Below are positions 25,801 to 37,800 of a DNA stretch of 64,000 nucleotides, one piece after another. The DNA lies in contig NMRB01002559.1 of NCBI GenBank assembly GCA_002633025.1, positions 36,622 to 100,621 on the forward strand. Reading direction: 5' to 3'. A program made the translations under genes and the position numbers. The first letter of the stretch is position 1; each line of letters begins with the position of its first letter. Below the pieces are notes generated by a model, which had not been told where the DNA came from, did no database searches, and saw nothing but the letters and a program-made list of their open reading frames with translations. This stretch comes from Notospermus geniculatus (lineage: Eukaryota > Nemertea > Pilidiophora > Heteronemertea > Lineidae).

Positions 25801-28800
25801 TTGAATTATGGATGTAGAGTTACCTAATATGGGCATCATCTCTTGAAAACAAAAAGTTATGCTGAACTGTAGGGATAGTAATGGGCTCATAAGTGGTCCT
25901 ATTGCAATAATAAGACTTCTTGCTTTCATCCCTATTTACCCTTACTCTATACCACTGCAAATAGTCCAAACAGTTATATAGTTGGGCTAGGCCTACTCAT
26001 TATGCTATTTTTGTGGTTTGGAGGATTTTATGACGAATTCGTTTATTGCTGTCCATCCAGCTGCCCCCAAAATAACAGATTTCATCGGTAAATCTAGTAT
26101 TCTGGTGGCGTAAACTTTTAAGAACTCGGACTGTGATATTTGTATAGTTTTCCATGAAATGAATCAAACTATGAAATACCAGTACACGATGATTGACAGG
26201 TTTCTTTCATTGCCAATGGCTACCCATGCGGGTGGACATTTTGAATTTTGTAAGAATGCAGTAAAAAACTGATCGTTGCTGTCAGTGATATATAGAAGTA
26301 GCAGTAGTTCTTAAAAGTTGCATACTAACCCTGCTTCAATGCCTATAATCCCTCAGTGAAAAATTGACAGTTAGTGGTGTCTACAGACCCTTGAGACCCT
26401 GGTTGATTGTGCAGTTTTTGTGTTGCTTTTAACCATGGACCCAGTACTTTGTTGTGGTATTGGTGTTGAGCTTTCGGAGCTGATTTCTGGTTCTGAGATC
26501 TGATGGCTCTCAGCTTTCATTTGCTTTTTAGCTCACTGGGGTGAGCTATTACGATGGTGCAGCGTCCGTCGTCCGTCGTCGTCCGTCGTCGTCGTCCGTC
26601 GTCGTCGTCGTCGTTGTCCGTTAGCAGGGCACGTTTCGTAACCGCTGGAGCTATTGATCTGAAACTTGGTACATATATACCCCTAGGTCAGATGACCCAC
26701 GACACCAAGTTTCGGTCCGATTCGACTCTCAGTTTGGCCACCAGGTGGCAGAAACCAAAAACACAAAAAGTACAATAACTCCTGAACTAATGACTAGATC
26801 ATCTTCAAATTTTTATCATAGGTGTAGCTAATAAGGATACATAACATATATAACGGGTTTTTGATTTGACCTACTTTTCAAGGTCACAGAGGTCAAAGTT
26901 CGACAAAAGTGACGAACCTGCCACAGTTTGTCATTATTTCACCGAGCAACTTCATATCTTGCATAAACATGCATTGGAGGGGTACCTTAAAAAATACCAA
27001 GTTTCGGCCCGATTCGACATCCAATATGGCCGCCAGGTGGCGTAACCTGAAAATCAAGTAAGTGCTATTACTCAGGAACGGCTTGACGCAGAGTGCTCAA
27101 ATTTGATATTTACCTCCATCTAGATGACCTTTACATGCATGTCAAATTTCGGCCTGATTTGACTTCAAACATGGCCACCAGGTGGCGTAACCCAAAAATC
27201 ATCAAAGTGCTGTAACTCAGGAACGCCTTAACCCAAAGCGCTCCAATGTGCTATGTGGCCCCCTGCAGATGACCTTTATGTCCATGTGAAGTTTCGGCCC
27301 GATCGGACATCCAATATGGCCGCCAGGTGGCGTAACTCGAAAATCATCAAAGTGCTGTAACTCAGGAACGACTTGACCTAAAGCGCTCCAATGTGCTATG
27401 TGGTCCCCTGCAGATGACCTTTATGTACATGTGAAGTTGCAACCTGATCAGACATCTAATATGGCCGCCAGGTGGCATAACCCCAAAATCATCAAAGTCT
27501 TTTCTGGGAATGACTTGACCCAGATTGCTCATAACTGATATGTACCTCCCTCTGTCATTAGACTATTATGTCCAACCCAGTGAGCACATGGTCCATGGAC
27601 CATTTCATTGAGGAAGTCTTCCTTATCATCTCATCATCATCCCTTGTCGTCAGCAGCATCTGGTATGAAGTAAACTTCATTGGGCAGACAGAAAACAATG
27701 TAGCTGCTCTGCAGGAAATGACCCGTCTGCAAAGAATTCTGCCAATCTGGAAATTTGAAGAGAATTCTATGGGCCATATTCTAGAAGCTTCCGTAACTCT
27801 AAGGTTTTTACCTTTAGTATTGTTTGCTGGGTAGAATACAAAAGGTTAAAGTGGGCGTTAGAGTTAAGGAGGCTTGTAGAATACGGGCCAGTATGTTCTG
27901 ACTGACTGCATGTAGTTTTGCCAATCAGAAAACTTGAGAGAAAAAATCATATTGGTATTAAACTTCTACCATGTTTACGGACTGCATGTAATGTAGTTTT
28001 GCCAGCTGCCATCTTTGAAGATGGAAAATATGTTTTGGAATCAACTCTGTTACTGTGTCAATTTGACTGAGGTGATTATGCGGACCCGAAAATCCCTTGT
28101 GAAATATGCTGAGCATGCTATTTCCATATGATATATTCCATGGTGCCTTGATATTTTCTCTCACAATTTGGTGGTGCTTTCGAATTTGACAGCCGAGATC
28201 TCAATTGTGCATCATTTTATATGCAGATAAGCAACCCCGCAAGGCCTATTTCGAAGTAATTGAATTCTTAATGCAAAGATCGTCAATTCGAGTTTCCATC
28301 TCATATTTGTCTAACAAATATGAGATGAAAAGTGTCATTATGAAGAGATTCCCTAAAATAATAAATCACAAAAATCCTGCTTTGCCTGTGGTCACTTTCT
28401 TGCTGTGTGTAACTTTGTACTAAAGATTATTATTTGTATTCAAGATTGATAAAAGAAATATTTTGGCACAGATCATGGAATATATCAGCACTAACTGGTA
28501 TGTCATCTACATGAATGAACATGTTTCCACCAGCAAAGGAAAAGACGATCTTTGAAAGCAGTGGGGATTGTTTCCCTAACACTTCAGTAGAGATTCTTGC
28601 TGGATTTGGTTAGGATGATTTTGGATTCTTGTACGTCAGGACTCGTGTATTAAATGTGGGTGAAATTTCCCAAGTAACATTGGTATTTTCTGGACTCGTG
28701 TTCAGCATCTCGGCATCGGATTTCAATTTAGCCATTTTGTAACTTTTAAAAAGTGTACCTTGGTAGTGAATGCATTACATCAGTCTATAATCCAGTGAAT

Positions 28801-31800
28801 TTTGCTTCGCCTTTCTCAGTGGCCTGACTGCTGCACTAAGATGTACATCTAGACTGTGTGTGCTGGGATTATGAATTTACTGGTACTTGAAGTTAACTGA
28901 TGATACCTGCATTGGTCGTTGTGACATGTTAGTTGAAGTAGATGACATACGCTTTCACAAGCTTTTCCCATTGGGCGGGTTGAGGACAGATTGATAACTT
29001 GATGAAAGTTTTTAGAGTTTCATCCGTCCATCTGGCATTCTCATCATGGGCAACATGAACCTTTGCCTGAGTGTGTACTGATATATTATAAGTAATATAA
29101 AGATCTGCATAGGCTTCCTGATCTCCCTTAATTTTGGGCTTAGTCGATGCCTCGATCTTCTACGATTCTTCTTTAGGATCTTCAGTTGAAGCATGTAAAA
29201 AGTTGGCCTAGAATATGTGTGACTCTAGTCGCTATTTTGCTACTTACCGGTAATCAGTAGTAGAAGCAAAAATAGATATTATCTATTTTTGGTAGAAGCT
29301 TATTCCTACCATAGTCCTAGTGCTAGAAAGCGTGATTCACGTGCAAAAAAATATAACTTCTTGCAAACAGAGATCAACGTGAGAAAGTAGGCCCGGTACT
29401 GTGGGGAAATATTGCAGAACTCTATAGGGCCTATCAGTTAATAACAGCATCAAGGATACCTGCAGAACAGTCCTTCAGAAGAATATCCTGATTACAAAGG
29501 CTTGTATGGCATATTTAAGACATGGAATTGATATCCAACATAGAGCACAAAAAACGACACACAAAATGGTAACAAACATAAAGTCGTCTCCAAATCTTGC
29601 AAATTTTCGACCCCAACAATTGGTCTTCCTCTGGCACTTTCCAGTTGAGATCTCAGAAGTGAAATTAAGACATGGAAGGTGTACTGTGTTCTCAGACAGT
29701 GTTTGTCTTGGCAGTGAAGGGAAGTTTTACTATCTATACCATAATATACCAGTTAGAAATAATGGCCTGTTGTGGTATTATTTGGAGTCCCTGAACGCAG
29801 GATATCATGTTTGCCATCATTCCCAACTCCACCACAATCTGCAGTGCATAACCCACTGGCACCTCCATCACAAAATCTAGACACCATTCATTGCCACATT
29901 CACAAAATCAGAAAAAAATAATGTCCTGAACCTCTAAAGCGATAACCTGCATGAACTGTGACTCACTTTCTGTAAGAACACTAATGATTGTTGTAAAGTG
30001 TGGCACATGCGTGGACAGTTGCACCAGCAAATTATACGGATTGTTTGGTCTTGTTGGGTACTGGTATTGGACAGTGTGGTCTTGACTGTTGTGTCCTTGT
30101 CCTTGTCATCAAGTGATGTGTGTTTGTATCGCTCGGAATTATGAGGTGTGGTGGCTTGTGATATCAAGAAATTCGCTGGTTTTGACCATAACTCACTGCC
30201 TCAATAGGTGTCACTAGTGGTTAAAACTATTGTAATGAAAGTGACATTCAGGTCCTGATTAATTTCCCACACAAAGGGCCTCCATTGTATAGGACCTGGT
30301 TATGACGTGCTGCCCTCTGTCGTAGTTCCCCATTTCATGCCGTCAAAAGCATTCGAATCAAAAGATATCAGGACATCCGAGCAAGTCCGTTGTAAGGTAG
30401 AAAACTAACAAAGTAATGTCTCTCTAGACAGAACCGTTTGGGGTGTGTATGGTAGAAATTGTGGCTTAGTGATGTGATGTATTGTTTACCGGTAATCATT
30501 TTCGCTCATTCATAATATCATCAAAGACTAATCTATTTCAATTGCATCATCAACTGTCGAAATGCCAATATACTGGGCCAGAGAGTTAATTTTCATCTAA
30601 CTTCTCTTGGTATTGGCACACGAGGTCAACAAATTCCTTCCTTTTCCAGAGCAATCCATGCACAGACCTTGGCTGAGGGTAGCAGTCATGAAGAGGTAGG
30701 TTCCATGCCTTGGTAAAATGTCAAGAGATCACTTCCACTGTGAAATCTACACCACAATAGATGTCTTAGTAAACTCCCAACGCAGAACTTTGTGTACCGC
30801 GCCCCCTTCAGTTTACCCCCTCTCCACAACTGCTTCACTTGGATATGTTCCCCGCATTTGGTCAACAGATGGCGTCAGGGCCTGGTGCGAGTTAGCCTAT
30901 CGGCATGCTGCTTTCACAACTCTTTGGCCCGTTGGCAACGGATGTTCTTGTGCTACCATGGATGGCTACTAGATCAGATGATCCGCTCAGCCAATGAAAA
31001 AGTGTCTCAGGCCAGCTTGGTTACAGGTTGCTCGGCGCTCTCATTGGTCGACTCTCTCAGCGCCATCTGTTGACCAAACTCGGCGAATTTTACGAAGTGA
31101 AGCAGTTGTGGAGAGCGGGTAAACCGAAGGGGCCGTGGTACACAACTGCGTAGGGAGTTTAATGTCTTAGATGCAGCTTACCAATCCGTAATACATGTAC
31201 ATGTACATGTAGTAATCTTTAATAGTGGATACAAAAAATATGATGCTCAATCATGCATGCACCTGCTGAAGTATTGAATTACGGGATTACAAATAACTTT
31301 TGAATTAGTTTGATTATCATGCTAAAAGGAGGCAGTATTTTGGTCCTTTTCCGGTCTATTACAAGATGAAACATGAACGTATTTCCATGTATCACGCCTT
31401 TGTCTTGTTTCTTTCTTGTAAAAAATAAGATCACCCTGTAGTTGAACTGGTTCACCATAGTTGTAGTCTGCTACTAGTTGCACCTCTCACACGCTTTCTC
31501 TTCACCAACTTGTACAGTCCGGCAAAGAGGATGACGCCAAGTGTGCCGATCCTGACGATAATTCGCAAGCGAGTACTATCACCGAGGTTGAGCAACACTC
31601 GCCCCCTACTCGCCTACCAAAGGAGGTAAATTGCACTCTATGTTGCTTGTAGGTTCTGTCTGTATGGCTGATACATGTATGAGGGCGTTTCAGAAATGTG
31701 TACCCTAGTTGTTTCCAATATCTGCTTTCGGGTCAGATGGCTCTATGATCGATGTAGCTGCACATGTCCTAGCTTACTTAAGATCACAGGAAAGGAAGTT

Positions 31801-34800
31801 TCAACACTTGCTAAAGTTACTGAATACTGCTCGGTGTGTTAGTAACTGAATCTGCCCTCCATGTTTTAGCAATTGAATCATCTCTCAGGGTTTTAGGTAC
31901 TGCAATCCTGATTCCATTATCAATGTTTTAGTAACTGAATCCGACCTAGTGTTTTAGTGTTTTAGTGACTGAATCCACTTGCAGTGTTTTAGTAACTGAA
32001 TCCACTCTCTGTGTTCTAGTAACTGAATCCACCCTTGTCATATATTGAAAAGTTCACATTATTGATGTTACCTCATCAGTAAGTTGGGTCTGGCATGCGT
32101 GCATTCACGCATGGGTTACGGTAGTTGTACGTCCGAGCATGCGCAGTTCGGCGTTTAATAAGATCATGGCCGTCTAACCAGAAGTTGTTCAGATCTTCTT
32201 TATTTAAATCCCCCATCTGGGCCTATCTCCTGGCCATTCTTCCGTTGAAACGATACAACAACCCGCTGTGTTTTAGGTACTGAATACACTGTCAGCCTGA
32301 TGTGCAATATCTTCTGATAATCTAGGATACTTTTCTTCTCATCCAGGTTGAAGAGCCTCCACAACGACCTAAATCATTTCTCAAGGATATAACCCATGAC
32401 GAAGGGTCAAAACTTATCCCTAGGGCAACGAAGAAAGTCAGTATAGACTCTAAAACAGGTATGTCATGCCGTGGATGTATTATGACGTCACTCAGAAATC
32501 CAATGTTTTCCCTTTCACTGTGATGATTTTATTGATATGTTTCCTTGAGGTGAAGATTTTCTGCTCAGTTGGCATAACGAGTCAACCTGTTGGTTAGAAT
32601 CTGAGGTTATGCAGTAAGCATAACAAGTCGACCTGTTGGTTAGAATATCTTAGGTTACGTAATTAGCCCAACTCATGTTGAATTGATGATAGACAACTGC
32701 TAGCAGTACAATATCTCATGATATGTCACTGTGACGACATCGAGGGTGAATGAAAAACTCGAAATGTGATGTTGAGAATAATATTTTATGAAATCCACCT
32801 GAAAGTTTTGGCCTTTTCTGCGTGCAGAAAACCTTCACCGATTACTTTATATCTTGCATGGCGTTTTACATCATTAAATTTTGACTTAATGGAATGAATT
32901 CTTTGGAAAGTTCGCATCCCTTCCAGAACATTCTTTGGGACAAATTTAAGCCGATATCATGCCTCTCACGTGTGCTGAGTGATAAACTAACCAAAGGTTA
33001 AAACTAAATTCATCTATATGACATTAACTTTTGCATTCCTTGAGCCTAATTCTGACTGAATGTTGATGTTCAAAATCTAAGCACAGGGCCTTTGTGCAGT
33101 GTCTTTGTTTAATGGCAGTCTCTTATCATAGGCCATGATGATGATGTTGTTGGAGGTGAGATCGGATTTGTACAGAATTTGTATCCACTCCTTTAAGGCC
33201 CGTTTCCACATGAGCGTTTTAAGCCGCGTTTTGACGCTTCGCCCATTGTTTGGAAGCAGAGTGGCGGAAAATAACAAAAGATTTGACGCATCACGCAGCG
33301 TGAAACGCTCGTGTGGAAACGGCCCTTTAATACTGTATGATAATTCCTGCTACTGCTAGTCCAACAGTAACTGATATGTGTTAAAAGAATTTATCTGTTG
33401 TACCTTTCTAAGAATGATTCTTCGGCACTGATTTGTTTCTAAATGGCACTACCATTGTAATCTGTCCATTAGGTGAACTCGTAGTCGACGCAGGGGAAGA
33501 TAACAGTGAATCAGAAAGTATGAGCATTCACCATTTTGATAATATCATGGCTAGAGCTTGACCAAAAATTTGATATGAGGATATTTTTGTGAACAGATGT
33601 TGGCCGAGATGAATATCAAGATGACTTCTAGGGGAAGGGGGGTTACCTCTCATAAAATTTGTTATTGGTGGGCAAAAATATTACTGCAGAGGGACTTGGT
33701 TTCAGTGCGCCTCTGCTACATATTTGTAAATCCAGGGAGTCCGAGATGGTTTTGATTGTAATTGTGAAAATGTGTATACCATAACCTTCTACGTCATAGA
33801 CTCAAATTACAATCCAATTTCTGGTCAAGCTTTGGCTTCACCCCAGTTATCGAGCTTCTAGATGTGTTTGGTGCTGGATAGAGTCTTGTAAAGCCTACAA
33901 AGTTATCATGTCCGCATTTATCACAGAATGCATAGAAAAGCCAATGCAGTTCATGAATTGAGCATCCAGTATGCCGTTGAGACCTGTTAGTTTTGCATTC
34001 ATGAGTATGTTATTTGAAGCTTCCCGAAATCCCGTTTTTGCACAAAAACAATAATTTGATTTGCTTGGTGCTGGCACAGTGCGGCTTTGATGCTTTGACA
34101 CAATCACAAATCACAGACACATAAACCCTCTTGGCCCATTTCCGCATTTTGCCATCCACCACTTAAGGGGGCGGTAGCTATAAGGAAGCGCACTGCAAAT
34201 GGCGACTGAAAACAATTCATATTTTTTTCAAGCAAAAAGGTAGCATCGATTTCATGTATTTCTATGAAATTGCTACTCTTGTTCTACACATCTGAATTGA
34301 AAACGATGTGCTTTCATCTTTCATTCATCAGCTAATTAAGCAAACAATGAGACCCCCATTTGACTTTTTCGTCATAGATTTCTCGGCAACAAGGCGACTG
34401 GGACCTGGCGTTTTACCACAAAACGTTGGGGAATACATATGTGCAGGTGCCGACGTTGAGATAATTTGCAAATTCTAATTCTTAGTAATGATAATTATGT
34501 AATTTGTGCCAAAAATTGGTCAAAAATGAACTTTTTGAATATCTCCCGAATCCTGTTGAATAGTGAAAAAATCTCAACGTCGCGCCCTGCGCACAAATAT
34601 ACTGCTGCCAAATGAAAAGAAACCACTGAAGTGCGATGCCTGATGGACGAGAAAAGTCTTCCCAAAATTTTCATATTTTGGCCTAAACACGCCTACGCTT
34701 TTCGAAATACGCGGGCTATTAAAGTAACCTCCTTATTGTCATTAAAATAGGCCTATGCGCACGGACGCACCGGGTGTACAAAAGCATTGTGCTGGACAAT

Positions 34801-37800
34801 ATTTTTGAAAGAGTGTAAGTTTTGGCAACGAACCATGATCAGCTTGTCCTTGACGCCTAATTTTATTAACAATACATGGTTATTCATAAATAAGACGGTT
34901 CAACCTTCGACCGCCGCACTAAAACGGCGCTGTATGTTTCCACTACCGCCCCCTTAAGCCGAATCCACATTGCATGCTTATCCATGTTCTGCCAAAATTA
35001 TGCTCCACAAATTGAAAAACTGCATAGAAGAATTTGATGTCTACTTTAGATTCAACAGGCAAATCCCAAATTACAGAAGTGGAATTTGTGCAATGAAATT
35101 ACAAAAGTGCAATGGCAGTTGCTTCACTAGCCACCTACCATACAAGTATATTACATGTATTTTCTGTCTGTTTTGAGAAATTTTGCAAACTGTCATTTCC
35201 AAATCCTGTCAATTTTGGATTTGCCGGTTGACCAGCAAGGAGTGATTGCCCCACCGTTAGCACTTGGGAACGGGTGTGTGATGAGTTTCCTAGTGCACCT
35301 AATAGATAGATAGTACATTTACATGAAATGACCAAATGGGGTTTTATCTGTTTGAGCACCCGTAACTACCAGTAGTCCAGGGTATGGTAGAGGTTTACTA
35401 ATGAAATAAAACACAGTTAGTTCCTTGAAACAATTGATAGTGGTAAGCATGGTATGAAAACAAGTATCGTGGCATCTTTCAACATTGGTCCCTTGTCTGT
35501 TGCATATTTCTATAATATGTGAAAATTTATTTCAGCTTCGTATTCTCCTGTGTTAACGTGATTAACCCTTTTCTGAGTTCTGCTATGTCCCGCCGAACAA
35601 GTCGACAGCATGATCTGCTTGGAATTATTTGTACGGCATCATGACCTTCTGAGCCATATTCAAGATCATTGGCATCCTATCCTTATCGTGTGAAAGCATG
35701 TCCTCCCGTTAGTTGCCAAAAAATGGATAAAGTTAATTTCTCTTTTAGCTCCAGGTTCAGGCTTGCCCAATTTTCAGATGACCATTTCCCACCTACTAGA
35801 TCTTACCCTTATTTATTTGCCCCATATAGGTTTAAATCCGAGTTTACCATGGCAAAAGCCACACATGCGTAAGAGTTGGTCCGTTTCGGATCTCTCTAAG
35901 GACCAACAGCAAAAGCCGAACAGCTCGACGAGACGATCACGAGATTCATCTCCTTTCGGTAAACACTCTCACATCTGCAGCCATCACTTACAGGAGTAGG
36001 CTGTGCACAAACTATCCCGGGCCAAATTGTGACCATGGAATGCCAGAGGAAAGGTTGACACCCAGAAGACAGCACAGACATCTTCATGCACTTGTATTGC
36101 TGCTTTTGATTTGAGAGATAGCTTGCACTTCAGAGAACCATGAAGTAGTCCTACAGCTGGTGGGATATCCCTCATTTAATGGCGAGGTTTAGTACCTCTC
36201 CGACTCTGGCTTCAACTACCTACCAGAATGAATTGCATGCAGTCCGCTGTAGACATCCTTGATAAAAACGATTTGACAGGCTTTTGCAAATCGTAAAATG
36301 CCATAACTTTGTGGCAGAATAATTTTGACTCGTAATCAGAAGTGCACATATATGTAAATCGCAAATTAGTTGTATTTCAAGTCGTAACGGCTGGGATTAC
36401 AACTTCAATATTCATTATTTATCTGCACTTCCCAGGCCTTGTCTTTTAAAGGAGTTAGACGCCGAAGTTGTAAACACTCACTCACTGGTTCTCTATCCAC
36501 GGACGCCTGCGGTGCTGCCACCTATTGTCGGTGATATGTACTGACGTGAAGTATCGCGAGTGAGTTGCATCGGACCGGGAACCAGTCTAACGATCACGGG
36601 TGCTGCCACCTGCACAAAGGAATAAAACTAGTTTGCCGACCATATTTGTAAACAAACCAGCTTGTTTACAACTTCGGCGTCTAACTCCTTTAAGGCGTGC
36701 TAAAAAGTGCATGCGGCTCGCAAACAATAGAAATTCTATTGTTTGCGAGGCGCATGCACTTTTTAGCACGCATTAAAAGACAAGGCCTGACTTCCGATTT
36801 TATAAGGCCTAATTTTTCTGCCTTCAATTTGTGGTGTTTGATGAATTGAAAACGTCTATCAAATCGTTTTTATCAAGGATGTCCATAGCAGACTGCAATT
36901 CATTCTCGTAGTTGAAGTCGGGAGTCGGAAAGGTGCTAAGCCTCGCTAATACCAGGAGGAGTGGGGGTATAGTTTTGCTGTTTGCTGTGGGGTTTTTGCA
37001 GAAGTTCCACAAGGTGGCATGTCCCCAGCTGTAAGACTGCGCAGTTTGAGCTGTCAATAAATGCCAAATATTGATGTATTTCTTGCTATCTTCTATCAAA
37101 CAAATCAGGAAAAACAGGTAGTGAAACTGTGCCTTTTCAACATGTTGTTTCTGCTTTCACAGTCAATCCTGAAACCAAACAATATTTCAGCTAATAGTGC
37201 TTCTTCTGTCGTTTGGTTTACGCTTTGAATAGAGCCATATGCAACCAAGGACTGGAAGAATAAGGTGTCTAATGCTGTCTGTTACAGTTCTGAATTTCCA
37301 TTTATAGATTGCATGAACCCCATCAACGGTAAAATTATAAAATTCAATTTTCCTTTTGTAATTTTCTTTAGCCCATGCTCACAGCTTCATTTTGCTGATA
37401 TACCTGTGAGATAAAATGTATTTTTGCGAGGGACACAGGTGAATTTGCCAAATGTTGATTTTACATGAAGCATAGCCTTGTTGATTTGACGTCTGCCTGG
37501 CATTCAGTACTCACACTTTGATTTCTATTCAAAGTACCGGTATGTATGTCTTCTATTGGTTAATTCTTATATTCAAGTATTAAAATGAGATCTACCGTAT
37601 GTGTGGCAGTCCAGGAAAACCTGTCGGATGTCGCCGAATGATCAACAAGGGCTGTCCGATTGGGTGAGTGTGCATTAATCTGCTACTGTTTACCTGTTAC
37701 TTAGTACATTTCAGCTATTGAAATGTGTGGATTCAACAAGGCCTTTAAAGCGAGACACTATAGACAGATGGGTTATAATCGACGAGCATAGTCTCGGTCA

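Larger units (their letters stand above)
23011..30649 (+). other. Long intron interval, mostly repeats
   Basis: Contents: one candidate exon (23920-23976), two small foldback MITEs (25090-25222, 25233-25372), a 1.08-kb GCTCAC-family element (26529-27609), a GTATTCTAGAAG MITE (27772-27889) and two dispersed repeats near 29.5 and 30.2 kb. No further gene was seen. Confidence 0.55.

Noticed and set aside
33077-33277. Reverse ORF with [15 protein letters not shown], resembling a LINE motif
   Set aside because: Most of it lies over a TTAA MITE and no other reverse transcriptase block is nearby; the likeness seems accidental.
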